NCBI GenBank assembly: GCA_965207025.1
Contig: OZ242258.1
Span: forward strand, 558,001-622,000
DNA length: 64,000 bases
Source: Bin87 sp034423595
GTDB taxonomy: Bacteria; Chloroflexota; Dehalococcoidia; Lucifugimonadales; UBA3495
Direction: 5' to 3'
The translations under genes and the position numbers were made by a program. Under the pieces are notes generated by a model that saw only the letters and a list, made by a program, of their open reading frames with translations, made no database searches and was not told where the DNA came from. How positions within the stretch are numbered: position 1 is the stretch's first letter; the number at the start of each line of letters is the position of its first letter. Below, piece after piece: positions 52,994 to 63,347 of this stretch.

Positions 52994-53835
52994 CTATACG
53001 AAGGGCGGTAAGCCTCTTACCCATTCGATTATCTTGATCGCCGATGCGATAGTGGGGAGGGCCTTCGTAGCCTGCCAGGCAGTCGCTACTCGTCTCCAGA
53101 TGCTCGTTGACTGGTCCGGCGGAGGAATGGCATCGAACTCATTGGCAAGCATCTCGGCTGACACCCGTGCCACGGTTTCCGCAGCGTTGATTCCCCGGTC
53201 CAGGGAGAGCAGCCCGACTCTGTTTCTTATATCCTGATGCGTGTTGGGGAAGAAACGGCTGGGGGCCGACACTATTTCCCGGTGCAACGCCACAGCTCCA
53301 TCTCCATCGTCAACTACGGAGCCGAGTTGCAGGTCAAGAGGCAAAACAGGCTTGCCCTGGCTAATCATCTCTGTCCCGGCGGAGTAGGTGCCCTTGCCAC
53401 CGCCGATGGCGAGCATGGCATCGGCCTTTTCGACCATCACTTTTCGGTACTCGCCGCCGGTGAACACCTCTCGCCGTATAGGACAACGCTCTATGACGTT
53501 TCGCTGCTCCAAATTCCTCAGCAAGCGCAAATTATCGGCATCTATCTTCGACTCCGGCGCTTCGTCGGACATGACGACCCTCGCGTATGGGCGGGTGTCT
53601 TCTGTTGTGGTTTCAGCATAGTTCTCGACCTCACGCAGGGCCAGCCAGTCGAAAACGTGGGGCACCCATGTTCGTCCCTGGTGGACTCCTCATCCCCCGC
53701 AAGCACCACGAGGCCGCCGCCCCGTCTCAGCACCTCGCCGGTGAAGCTCCTGACGAAATGGAAAGCGATGTCCAACTTGTCAGCGAAACACGAGAGGCTG
53801 GCGCTGCCGGATAGCATTATGAACTTGCCGTTCAT
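52994..53835 (-). pseudogene. SLOG-domain (STALD-like) protein, frameshifted
   Basis: The first frame (53835 to about 53660) gives MNGKFIMLSGSASLSCF...RGGGLVVLAGDEES, the glycine-rich start of a LOG-like fold. The second (53665 to 52994) gives HVFDWLALREVENYAE, VMVEKADAMLAIGGGKGTYSAG and GKPVLPLDL, the second nucleotide-binding loop. The frames join by one base at a CATGGGTGCCCC run. The two parts make one SLOG protein of about 280 aa, perhaps an effector that binds a cyclic nucleotide or ADP-ribose derivative. It follows the nucleotidyltransferase gene by 15 bases. Confidence 0.72.
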
Positions 53836-53850
53836 TGGTGATTTCCGGCC

Positions 53851-54693
53851 TCAATTCCCTTCACAGAACAGGGAGTTGAACTCTGCCTTGGTAGTGCAGG
53901 AGTTGACCCTTCCCCGCATCTGTCCCAAATGCGTTGAGGCCCGCCTGCGTGCTCTAGAATCCGGCGGCCCCAGGTACTCATCAACGTATCTGGACTGCCC
54001 TGTGGTGTTAGTGATTGGCTGCATCACCGCTGTCATGGAGTGGGTGAGCAAGCGGGTGAGCATGGCCTTCGGGTCTTGAGCGCTTTGGTAGTTCCTGAAG
54101 GCGTCGATTGCCAAGGACTCCAAATGATACCCGCGGATCTTCCAATCCTGGCGAGTTATGAAACAATCTGCCATAGCCTTGGCGAGTTTGATGACCGGCA
54201 CCACCCTGCCGTTTCTCGCGTGATTGACCTCGCTGAGTTTCTCGGCAAATCTCTCAGGGTGTACGACGTTACTCCATCGCGTACTACCGGGTTCGGCAAT
54301 CCGAATTCCGCCGGTACTTGTCCGGATAGCGGGCAGTACCTGGATTTCCACGGCTCCAGAATATCCGACCGTAACCGCCAGGTTGCCGGCAGTTACGGGA
54401 TTCTGATTCAGTCGCCGTTGGATAGTGTCCCGCACGTAATCTATGACCCTCGCCGGAGGTTGGTTAGCCAGCGAAGACTGGTTGACTACGAGAAGAACGT
54501 CCACGTCACTGAGACCGGTCACGTAGGTGTTCCTACGGACGGAGCCGCCGAATATGGTCTGCACCACGTGGTTGCCTTCCTGCCGGAGGATTTCACACAA
54601 GCTTTCGAGACGCCGGGCTACGGCCTGCTGGTTCCTGCGAGCGTACCTTGTCAGCAATTCCTCGCAGTAACGGTTGAAGTTGTCATCCGGCAT
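53851..54693 (-). CDS. CD-NTase-like nucleotidyltransferase (CBASS-type)
   Basis: The 280-aa product has the nucleotidyltransferase core: G50-S51 in FGGSVRRNTYVTGLSDVDVLL, metal-binding Asp63 and Asp65, and a third acidic residue, probably Glu116 in AVEIQVLPA. A helical domain follows (RVVPVIKLAKAMADCF, GYHLESLAIDAF). This is the layout of cGAS/DncV-like enzymes that make cyclic oligonucleotide alarm signals on phage infection. Its neighbours, two SLOG proteins, are plausible receptors. The reading frame is intact. A tRNA- or antibiotic-modifying nucleotidyltransferase is the alternative. Confidence 0.8.
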   Translation of the reverse strand: MPDDNFNRYCEELLTRYARRNQQAVARRLESLCEILRQEGNHVVQTIFGGSVRRNTYVTGLSDVDVLLVVNQSSLANQPPARVIDYVRDTIQRRLNQNPVTAGNLAVTVGYSGAVEIQVLPAIRTSTGGIRIAEPGSTRWSNVVHPERFAEKLSEVNHARNGRVVPVIKLAKAMADCFITRQDWKIRGYHLESLAIDAFRNYQSAQDPKAMLTRLLTHSMTAVMQPITNTTGQSRYVDEYLGPPDSRARRRASTHLGQMRGRVNSCTTKAEFNSLFCEGN

Positions 54694-54750
54694 AATTCGT
54701 GGTCCTAATCGTGGCTAGCGGAGGTCATCTTCGACGACTACGGGCAAACC

Positions 54751-54846
54751 CTAAACGCGGCCAAAGTCGGCGTCTTCCCACGTTTCCAGAGTCGCAGGGA
54801 TGAGATCCATAATCGGCCCGCCGGTGGGCAGTATCAACGGCCCCAT
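54751..54846 (-). CDS. Possible small ORF or gene remnant
   Basis: A 31-residue frame, MGPLILPTGGPIMDLI..., follows GAGAAGGAATC and sits in the 181-base gap between the helical protein and the nucleotidyltransferase. It could be a small gene or the broken start of a longer one. Confidence 0.25.
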   Translation of the reverse strand: MGPLILPTGGPIMDLIPATLETWEDADFGRV

Positions 54847-54874
54847 GATTCCTTCTCTTCCTTCAAGTAGACCG

Positions 54875-55459
54875 CTACGTCCCGTGGTAGGCATTCGTAT
54901 TGCTGTTTTTGACCATTGCCTCAATGAAATCTACCGCTGAACCAAGGTACATTGCCAATCTGGCCATTACGTCCCTGAGGTTTTCCAGATCTACTTGCTG
55001 CATGGGGACTTTCACCAAGTACGTTTCTTCAGGGTAGCGAAGGGCTATAGCATTGGGATCGAAGTCATGGAATTCTGAGACGAGCTTCCCGACTGTCATC
55101 AACGTCTCTTGATCTTCTGCCCCCAAGTCCACCTCCAAACGAGGCTTCAGTGTCTGCCAGAGACCTTCAAGGCTGTGTATCTTGCTGTGATGGTCCTTCC
55201 CATAATCTAATACGTTGTAGAGGCTTGAGATTTCTTTCAGCTTCAACTCAACGTATTGCCGATAGCAAAAGATGATGGGGAAGACAAGCGAGTCGTTCCT
55301 GTGCTGGTGCGCCAAATGATCAACGATTATGTCCGCAGCTTCAAGGTATCCATTCGCGAAGAAAGGAAGCTCTGCGGGAAGCATATGAGATCTCAAACTT
55401 CCGTGGCCGCCTGAACGGAATAGACTGTCTCCTTGGTGCGGGGATTCCACGTAATCCAT
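54875..55459 (-). CDS. Helical protein, possibly HEPN-like
   Basis: The 194-aa product is mostly helical, with YLEAADIIVDHLAHQH, FCYRQYVELKLKEI and KIHSLEGLWQTLK. The size, the R-x-x-V-E-L-K-L-K helix and the His helix are like HEPN proteins, but the R-x4-6-H catalytic motif is not clear. It follows the methylase gene by 15 bases and is probably the last gene of that operon. Function unknown; in defence islands HEPN proteins often cut RNA. Confidence 0.65.
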   Translation of the reverse strand: MDYVESPHQGDSLFRSGGHGSLRSHMLPAELPFFANGYLEAADIIVDHLAHQHRNDSLVFPIIFCYRQYVELKLKEISSLYNVLDYGKDHHSKIHSLEGLWQTLKPRLEVDLGAEDQETLMTVGKLVSEFHDFDPNAIALRYPEETYLVKVPMQQVDLENLRDVMARLAMYLGSAVDFIEAMVKNSNTNAYHGT

Positions 55460-55474
55460 GCTCTCTCCTTTCTG

Positions 55475-58400
55475 TCACCCCTCCCGCCCCATGCGGTACT
55501 TGATGTCGTAGTTAATGATGAAGTCCAGCTCCTCCTCGGTGAAACCGTAGTGCTCCGCCAGCACGCGGTCGATCTTGTCTACGATGGGCTTGGACGGCTT
55601 CTGGTCAAACTCGTCGTAGATGACTTTGCCCGTGGTTTGGTAACGGGTCTCCTTGCGCCGGCTGCGTCTCTTGAAGCTTTTCATAAGCTCATCGGTCAAT
55701 TGGGCTAACTGTTTCTTGGTGGCTTGCTTCATTCGCTCCAGACCGAGAGGGAAACTCTCGATTTCTCTGAGATTAAGGTGTCTGCTGTCAGACAGTAAGA
55801 GGAACCACCAGTAGAATAGCGAACTGTTCAACGCTGCAACCACCACGCTGGCGTCCTCCTCATGGTCAAGGCTTAGGCCCTTCACCTGCGTTGAAATCTG
55901 CTCGCCGTCGCGTTCGTTCCAAAAGTACGGGATAAAGTCCGTCGCTCTGACCCAGTACCGAGGCGCGTTGTGATAATAGATGGGATGCGCGCTCCCACTG
56001 CCAAGGGACGGACTAAGGGGTGCCAGGCGCTTCAATTTTGCAAGCACTCTGCTGCCCAAGAGAGAGTCCAGTTTGGGTACCGAGCTTGTGAAGCTAAATG
56101 GTCCCGGGTCTATGTATTCCACGTCTTGAAATAGCGTTGGTCGTTTGCCTTCATGCCACCGGTGGTACCTGGAGGAGAACGAAGATGCGCCGCCATCAGC
56201 CCTCCGAGCAATGTAGATGCAGAGCCTTTGATCAACTCCCTCAAAAAGTTTTGACGGGCGTATGTCATAAGTGGATGACCACGTCACGCTATCGTCGAAG
56301 AGAACAGTCTGAACCTTAGCCATTCGGCCAGTGCAAATTGCCGAGTGAGGAACGATCATGCTGGTGCATCCATTGCTGGAGCACAGTCCCTTGTTTCTCT
56401 CAACCACAAAGGCATAAAGATTCCCGCACGGCTCGGTCTTGTAATCCTTCACGGCGTATTCGCTTTTTACCTTGCCGTATTCTACATACGGCGGGTTCCC
56501 AATCACCACGTCAAACCCGCCCTTGCTCATGATCCCGTAAAACTCGACGAACCAGTGGAACGGCTGGTGGCTGGCGCGCCAAGCGTCGTAGTCAACAGCT
56601 TTCTTGGGATCAACACCATATTCGGCAGCGAGGTAGCGGTCCAGTTCCTCGCGTAGGCTTTCCAGCCGAGAGCGCAGGTCGGCTTTGTGTTCGCCAGTTA
56701 TTTCTCCGCCTAGCGTGGTCTGCTGCTCACGGAACATATCGAAGGCCCGGCTAGCGACTTCCGCGTCCTCTTCAATACGCTCCAGCGTCTTTCTCTGCTC
56801 TTGGTCCAAGGCGCGGATTTGCTGACCTCGAACGGTACGCCGGACTTCGGGCCTGGGCCGTTCCGAAGTCTCGGTGATGGTCATGGCCCGGCGCACCGCA
56901 TCCTGGGAGGTAAAGCCGACCAGGGTGTTGCCGGCGCGGATGTTGAAGTCGATGTCGGGCAGCGGCTCAATCTGGTCGTAGCTCTCCAGTTGGGCCACCA
57001 GCTTCAGGAACAGGCGCAGCTTGCAGATTTCCACCGCCTCTTCCATGATGTCCACGCCGTGGAGGTTGTTGAGGACGATAGACTTGAGGGTGAAGTAACG
57101 CTCGCTGGGGTGCCTTTCAACCTGCGCCAGAACGTCGCGGAAATCACTCAGGGCATTGGGGCTATGCGGACGCTCGGAACGTTCCAGATCGTCGAGGAAG
57201 CCACGCATCCCCTCCAGGCAAGCGGTGTAGAGGGGCTCCAGGATGTTTAGCGCGGCGAACAGGAAGGCGCCGGAGCCGCAGGTTGGGTCCAGCACTGACA
57301 CGTCACGCAGGGCATGCCAGAAGGCGCGGAGCAACTCCGGCCCCTCGCTCTGGGCGATGACATCCCTGGCAAACCGCTCCATATTCAGGTTCAGGGTGAT
57401 GAGATCGTTGACCTCCCCCACCTCGCCGGCCGCCAGCTTGGAGCAGACTTCTTGATAGCGGGTGCGGCGGGCTACGACCTCCCGCCAGGTCTCGGTGGGG
57501 AGGGCGTAGTCTTCGGGAGCGGGCCGGTTCCAGTCGCCGCGCTTGGATATATCATCTATGCCGGCGACAATCGCGTCAGGCAACTCATGGGGCACATCCA
57601 AAGGCTTGAGGTCTTCCGGCTGTCGCGCATTCCAGGTGATGCCATGACCGACGGCAGGGTAGATGTAGCGGTCTGGCTCATCCTGCAAGAGACGCCAGAC
57701 GCCGCCGTCCGGCCCAAAAGCTACGGGGCATTCCTTTTTCGCCGCGTCGAACAGGAACGGAATGACCGTGTTGCGCGAGATGTAGCCAGTGATGTCCTCC
57801 TTGGTGTAGTAGGCGCCCATCTGCTTCTGGTTGACGTACTTCTCGAAGATGTAGCCCAGCACGTCCGGGTTTATCTCGTTATCCTCCCGGTAGGGCCGCT
57901 CGTCCAGGTGCCAGCGGTAGTCGTCAAAGAATTTGAAGACCCGCTCAAAGGCTTCGTCAGGGATAGCGATGTTCGAGTTGTCCCTCTCTAACTCGTGAAC
58001 GTCGAACAAGCCGCCGTTGAGGAAAGGAACCCGGCCCAGCAGGACAGCCAAGTCGGGCGCACGTTGAGTTTCGGGTTGGCCGAGGCCCTCGTGGAACAGC
58101 CCCTCAGAAATTCGTAATAGAACAGGTGAAACTTGCCTTCACCGCGCTCCTGTCTCACCTGGTCCAGCTTGTTTCGGAGGTAATCTGGGTCTCCGTCCAT
58201 GAAGCCCTGCTTCTGGACGAAGTACACGAACATCATGCGATTGAGCATTAGGGAGGCGTACCAGTCCCGGTCGCCCTGGGCCATGATGCCCTCGATGAAG
58301 TTCCCGAAAGCGGTCAACTCCGTCCTGAACCGGTCGTAGAAGCGCCTGGTTACTTTTTCAACATCCAGGGCCGCGCGGACGCGAGAAGCGACCAGGGCGA

Positions 58401-58842
58401 TGTTCAGCGACGGCTCTTCATCCAGCGAGACGAATAGCGGCTGAAGGCGCTGGAGCAGGGCTTCCCCGGATTGCCCGGCGTAGTAAGTCTGCTCACGGCA
58501 GGCGGCGGGCTTGCCGGCCTCTCGCTTGACCCACTGCCAAACCTGGAGGGTCTGGCCGGCATCGACAAAGATGATGAGGTGTTCATAGGCCAGCTTGGCG
58601 ATCTGATTCTCGATCTTACGCCGTACCGGATAAGCCGGGACGGAACCGTCTGCGCCAGGGCCGCAGACGTAAACGACGAACCCGGCTTTCTCGGCAACAG
58701 GCTCCAAAACATGGTCGTGCCCATCGAGGTGGACGCGAACCGCCTCGGCACGATAGTGATTCCATCCCAGACCTTCTACCAACAAGTTCCGGAGGTCAAA
58801 GGACTGTAGGTAGGGGCGGAGTTCGTGAACCTGTACTTGCAT
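55475..58842 (-). pseudogene. Large N6-adenine DNA methylase (Eco57I-like), frameshifted
   Basis: The N-terminal part (from 58842) reads ELRPYLQSFDLRNLLVEGLG, RFYDRFRTELTAF and LMLNRMMFVYFVQKQGF. The main part (58051 to 55475) has NQKQMGAYYT, motif I VLDPTCGSGAFLF, motif IV VVIGNPPYVEYG and a C-terminal recognition region. The two are joined by a one-base loss in GAGGGGCTG near 58103; with it restored, LFHEGLGQPETQRAPDLAVL is continuous and the protein is about 1120 aa. It would methylate adenine, protecting host DNA. It lies between the PIN and helical genes. Confidence 0.85.
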
Positions 58843-58845
58843 CAG

Positions 58846-59325
58846 CTATCCCTTTCCTTCCGTGTCGGCAATGACGTCTGGGATGGTCACGATTGTGATG
58901 TCGTCACTAAATGGCGCAAAGTCGGTGCCGTTTTGCGTAAGCAGGGTGCGGATGCGATGCACCATCATAGTGGCGACTATGTTGGCGTCGTGGAGGCGCT
59001 TTCCGTGCAGATTGTGGGTGGTAGCCAACTGGCGCAACTGCTTGGACACTGCTTCGGTTTCGTCATACAGTTCAAGGTGGCGCAAAAACTCACTCACGTT
59101 TGCTTCCGCCTGGCCTGCGCTTAAACCCAAGCCGTTGTCTGCGACGGGTCGAGTGGCCACCACCAAGTACTCTCGTACCACCTGTCCACTGATGGCTAGG
59201 CGTTTGTCCAAGCCGATGGTACCAGACAGGAGTTTCAGTGCCTCGCAGTGCAGCTGACGTGATTTGTCTGTCGCGGTCAGCAGCACATTCGTATCGACAA
59301 ACAGAATCTCATCGACCATCGTCAT
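58846..59325 (-). CDS. PIN-domain RNase-like protein (VapC type)
   Basis: The 159-aa product has the four-acid PIN site: FVDTNVLL, VVREYLVV (Glu), RLHDANIVATMM (Asp) and a later acidic position. PIN proteins cut RNA. Its start overlaps the helicase stop and its stop lies three bases before the methylase, so it belongs to the same operon. No separate antitoxin gene is next to it; the neighbours may control it. In-frame ATGs at 59358, 59325 and 59319 are possible. Confidence 0.85.
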   Translation of the reverse strand: MTMVDEILFVDTNVLLTATDKSRQLHCEALKLLSGTIGLDKRLAISGQVVREYLVVATRPVADNGLGLSAGQAEANVSEFLRHLELYDETEAVSKQLRQLATTHNLHGKRLHDANIVATMMVHRIRTLLTQNGTDFAPFSDDITIVTIPDVIADTEGKG

Positions 59326-62300
59326 TATAAATTTCGTCCCTGCTCCAGGAGCCTTCATATCCCGTCGAGACCGTCACTATCCCAAGAGAACGGCGGTTCG
59401 GCTCCGGCAGGCTATGCCCATTCTCAAATAGCCCCAGGGAACAGATAATTCGCGGTTCCTGGAAAGTAGATTCCTGGTCCTCAGTCAGGCACAGCCGATC
59501 TTCGTCTCGCAGTGCGATGACCAACTCAGCCAGCACCGCGTCGTCCACGCCACTGCGCAATTGTCGGTTCAGGGTATCCACCGCAGTCTGACGCAGGGGG
59601 TAACGGTAGATGTCATCAAGGACCTTGTGCAGCGCAGGAACGTCGAAGATTTGTCCTGCGATGGAATCAGCGTATGACTTCAGGCGGGTATAGGTGCGGA
59701 AGCGCGCCCCAGATGGACGCCCGAGCTGGCCGCCAACCCGCCGTTCTTCCCTGGCTATATGCTTTACGCCTTGCTCGACAAGGCCATGGTGGAATTCGTG
59801 ATGCGGTTGAGCCGGGGTATCCGGCTTACACTCTGCTGCCGCCAGGATTTCCAACTGCGACTCCGTGATACTCTTGCCCTCCTTGTCAACATAGGCCAAG
59901 GCATCGTTCCCATCTGGAGTGCGTACGAAAACCAACACGCCCTCCGGCCTCTGGGTGATGGGAGTGTGCTGGCGCGACGAGAAGACCACGTCCGGTAAGT
60001 TGGTTACAGCTCGTTCCAGCCTGGGGTCCGCGCTGATGGCATTCTTCCAGATTCGGTAAGCGTGAGACGCCAGGTCCACCTCGCCGTCCGGGTCGCCGTC
60101 CAAGATTCCCGCTCGCTCGTGGTAGAGGTTGAGAATAGTCTGTTCGTCGGCCTCGTCTTCAAAGAACGCTTCGTCGGCACCCACCACCTCGGCGTTTTGC
60201 CGAAGACGACTGCGGACCCGGCCGCGCAAGTCGATGATGCGCTCCACCCCTTCGGCGGGAAGGAAGGAATGGCAGAGTATCTCTTCCGCTGTCTGCCCGA
60301 TCCGGTCAACGCGCCCGGCCCGCTGGATCAACCGGATGATTGCCCAGGGAAGGTCGTAGTTCACCACGATGGCGCAGTCCTGTAGGTTCTGTCCTTCGCT
60401 CAATACGTCGGTAGCAACCAACACTCGTAACTCACCATCGGGACCGGCCATATCCCTCACTTGGTTGCTATCGGGACTGAAACGGCGGGCAAAAGCCGTC
60501 GGTTCCGCAGAATTCCCGGTAACGCCGGCCATACGCTTCACGTGCTTGTGCTTGAGTTGCTCCTCAAGATACCGAACCGTGTCCGCAAACTGGGAAAAGA
60601 CCAGCACCTTGCGGTCGGGATGGGTCTCGGTGAGCAGCGAGTGAAGCGCGTTCAGCTTGGCGTCGTGTTCCGGCCGCCAAGCGCCGTGAGCCTGAAGTAG
60701 ACCCAGGAGGGCATCAGCGTCCGCTTGAAGGTCGTTCTCCAAGTGGTCTTTAAACAGGTCGGAGCGCAGCCATCGGAACCGGCGCCGATAAAGCCGCTCG
60801 TAGTCTGCATATATCTCCGCGGCGCGGCTTTCGCATTCGGCGGAAGTCCACCCGGTCCGCCCGGCTTCGTCAGCTTCCTGCTCGGGCTCGTCCTCTTCCT
60901 CTTCTAAATCCAGAAAGTCCATCGTGGCCAGATTCTCATCTTCATCGGTGAAACGGGAATCGAGCATCTCGGCGTCTTGGGTTCCAATAGGCAGCGGCAG
61001 GTCGTTGCGGATGGCATGGAGGAAGACGTAGTTGCGGAGCAGGTGCCGTTCGACGGAAAGCATGAAGGCTGATCCGCTACTTTCCAGGCGTTTGAACAGG
61101 TTCGTCCGGCAGAAGCCCATGAGCCGCCTGCCACCCCTGGATAGGTTTTGAATCTGCGTCTCTTCTGCTTGGGTCGGGTGAGAGTCATCGTAGTCGGCAA
61201 CGTATTTGTCGAGGCCCAGGCCGTAACGAGGCAGTTCCAGCTTGTTGATGGTTTCCACCACGGCAGGTGAGTAGAGACGGGCGTACTGGTCGTTGAGGTC
61301 GGACTCGTCAATTGCGAATTTGATCGTCTTCGGTACACGGGTAGGAAAGTATGACTTGTTGCCATCCTCATAGGTCAGGTACTTCCGCCCGGTGTCGGGG
61401 TCTGTGTCCGCGTAGTTGTCCTGGATGAAGCTACGGGTACGCCGCACCAGGTAAAGACGCATCAGGTCGCGCCAGTCGTCGGGGTAACCGCTGAGATCGA
61501 AGGCCGCCATGGTGCGCGGTGAGGCTTGGTGCCGCCTGCTGAATTCCACCTCTCCCAGCTCGCGGAGAAGCCTTTCGGGGCGAATTCCCAAGTCCTGGTC
61601 ATCTTCCACGAAAACGCGGAGTTGGCTTGACAAGTCCAAATAGGTCTTGTTGTAGGGGGTGGCCGACAACAGGATGCACTTGCTGTCGTTGGCGCGAACA
61701 TACTCCTGAATCGCCCGGTACCTGCGGGCTTCCCGATTTCGCAGGTTGTGGCTCTCGTCGATGACCACCAAGCGAAAGCGACGAAGGGTGGGCAACCGCC
61801 CAATCACTTGGCTGATGGAGATCACCCTTCCCCTCAACCCGTACTCATGGGCGTAATCCTCCCACATGGAAACCAGGTTTTTCGGGCAAATGATGAGTGT
61901 TTCCAAGTCAAAATCGTCTTGGAAGATGCGGGCAACAGCGGTCGCCATCAAGGTTTTGCCCAGACCCACCACGTCACCGATGAGCACCCCGTTTCGCTTG
62001 TTTAGATGGTGGGCTGCAATCTTGACCGCCGCCGCCTGGAAGTCAAACAGGCGATTGCCGAAAACTCTGGGGATTTTGTACTCGGTCAGGCCGGCGCGGG
62101 CTTCGTGGGAAAGGTGGTAGGCCATCTTTAGATAAACGAGATAGGGCGGGACCAGTGCCTCCCTGGCCCAGCTCTCCTCGATAATCTGGATCAGTTCCTC
62201 GGTGATGTCAACGCAATAACGGTCCTTCCACCGGTCATCGAACCATTGCTTGAGCTTGAGGGTGGCGTCGTGGTCCAAAACGTCCACGTTCAACTCGCCC

Positions 62301-62815
62301 TGCCCCGAAAGGCCGGCGAAGGTCAGGTTGCTGCTTCCCAAATAGCCCACGATGGGGTTAATAGGATCGTCTCGGTAGAGGAGATAGAGCTTGGCATGGA
62401 GTGAATGGCGGAGGAACAGTTTGACCACGACTTTTCTCGCCCGTAGTTGGGCTGCTAACCGACGCAAGGTTTGCTCATCGGCATTGTTGGGCGCCCCGAT
62501 GGTCAGTTGTTGGCGCAACTGCTCCGCCAGCTGGAGACGTAGGCGATGAGCGGTGCGATTGTCCATGCCCGGAGACCGGTCCGCCAGGCTGAGGGCCTCC
62601 CTGAGTTCCTCGTGGGGCAGGCGTTGCATCCCGATGAGTACGCGGCATGGACCATCGTCCGGTCCCCAGTTATCCACACACGAGGCCAACCCTTCCCATC
62701 CGCGCAGATTGAAATAGCCAACGCAAAAATCTGCGCGTGAGGAAAGCTCCATGGTCTCGCGCAACGCAGGGAGGAGACTAGAGCCAGATGTAAGGTTGTC
62801 GAAGATACGCGGCAT
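59309..62815 (-). CDS. PLD-nuclease/SNF2-type helicase fusion
   Basis: The 1168-aa product begins with a phospholipase D-type domain (about 1-230; HSLHAKLYLLYR and GSSNLTFAGL), followed by a SNF2 translocase: Walker A GDVVGLGKT, DEAH-box DESHNLRN, SATPYNKT, and in the second half VLVFSQFADTVRYLE, ATDVLSEGQNLQ and RAGRVDRIGQ. An acidic insert (EEEEDEPEQEADEAG) lies between. Similar helicases occur with methylases in DISARM-like and other DNA-modification defence systems. It follows the HTH gene by 14 bases. Confidence 0.9.
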   Translation of the reverse strand: MPRIFDNLTSGSSLLPALRETMELSSRADFCVGYFNLRGWEGLASCVDNWGPDDGPCRVLIGMQRLPHEELREALSLADRSPGMDNRTAHRLRLQLAEQLRQQLTIGAPNNADEQTLRRLAAQLRARKVVVKLFLRHSLHAKLYLLYRDDPINPIVGYLGSSNLTFAGLSGQGELNVDVLDHDATLKLKQWFDDRWKDRYCVDITEELIQIIEESWAREALVPPYLVYLKMAYHLSHEARAGLTEYKIPRVFGNRLFDFQAAAVKIAAHHLNKRNGVLIGDVVGLGKTLMATAVARIFQDDFDLETLIICPKNLVSMWEDYAHEYGLRGRVISISQVIGRLPTLRRFRLVVIDESHNLRNREARRYRAIQEYVRANDSKCILLSATPYNKTYLDLSSQLRVFVEDDQDLGIRPERLLRELGEVEFSRRHQASPRTMAAFDLSGYPDDWRDLMRLYLVRRTRSFIQDNYADTDPDTGRKYLTYEDGNKSYFPTRVPKTIKFAIDESDLNDQYARLYSPAVVETINKLELPRYGLGLDKYVADYDDSHPTQAEETQIQNLSRGGRRLMGFCRTNLFKRLESSGSAFMLSVERHLLRNYVFLHAIRNDLPLPIGTQDAEMLDSRFTDEDENLATMDFLDLEEEEDEPEQEADEAGRTGWTSAECESRAAEIYADYERLYRRRFRWLRSDLFKDHLENDLQADADALLGLLQAHGAWRPEHDAKLNALHSLLTETHPDRKVLVFSQFADTVRYLEEQLKHKHVKRMAGVTGNSAEPTAFARRFSPDSNQVRDMAGPDGELRVLVATDVLSEGQNLQDCAIVVNYDLPWAIIRLIQRAGRVDRIGQTAEEILCHSFLPAEGVERIIDLRGRVRSRLRQNAEVVGADEAFFEDEADEQTILNLYHERAGILDGDPDGEVDLASHAYRIWKNAISADPRLERAVTNLPDVVFSSRQHTPITQRPEGVLVFVRTPDGNDALAYVDKEGKSITESQLEILAAAECKPDTPAQPHHEFHHGLVEQGVKHIAREERRVGGQLGRPSGARFRTYTRLKSYADSIAGQIFDVPALHKVLDDIYRYPLRQTAVDTLNRQLRSGVDDAVLAELVIALRDEDRLCLTEDQESTFQEPRIICSLGLFENGHSLPEPNRRSLGIVTVSTGYEGSWSRDEIYNDDGR

Positions 62816-62829
62816 AGTTGCTCTAAACG

Positions 62830-63060
62830 TTACCTTGGTCCAGCGGTGGGTGTCGTTCTACCGGTTGATTGTGTTCCGGGAGCACGCCCACCCCCCGATT
62901 TGACCCATTCGTCGACCTCTGAGAGCCTGAACCGCAGAAGCCGACCCACCCTGTGCGCTGGGAAGTCCTTGGAGTCAACCCAACGGTAGATGGAGTCTTT
63001 GGCTACACTCAAATGAGCAGCCACGTCTGCGATGCCTACCCAACCTTCTTCAGACGCCAT
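62830..63060 (-). CDS. Excisionase-family helix-turn-helix protein
   Basis: The 76-aa product is a MerR/excisionase winged helix (GIADVAAHLSVAKDSIYRWV, FPAHRVGRLLRFRLSEVDEW). AGGAGG stands nine bases before ATG 63060. It is the first gene of the helicase operon and may regulate it. The frame extends to 63360 upstream, but without family likeness. Confidence 0.85.
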   Translation of the reverse strand: MASEEGWVGIADVAAHLSVAKDSIYRWVDSKDFPAHRVGRLLRFRLSEVDEWVKSGGGRAPGTQSTGRTTPTAGPR

Positions 63061-63347
63061 GCTACTACCTCCTGATGAGGAAAGCCTACGATTTACGACC
63101 AAAGTATAAGAAAGTAGGTTAATGTCGTCAACCTTGCGCACCCTCCCAAACTCAACGCTTACTGGCATAGGAGGGCGGTTTCGGGCCTGCGCCTGCCGCT
63201 CCTTGCTTGGCGAGTATCCCGGACTGGGGTCGGTACAAACGAAAACGGAAAACCCGACCCCGAACAACGGCTTTGCTGCCCTTGGCACGCACCGGCACTG
63301 ACACTTGCCTGCTGACGACGGCGGCTCCCGGCTGTTACGCTGGACGC
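63061..63347. other. Divergent intergenic region
   Basis: About 287 bases between the HTH operon (minus) and the replication-relaxation gene (plus). It probably holds both promoters; AT-rich sequence near 63095-63120 is the likely site for the minus-strand one. No consensus boxes could be assigned with confidence. Confidence 0.4.
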
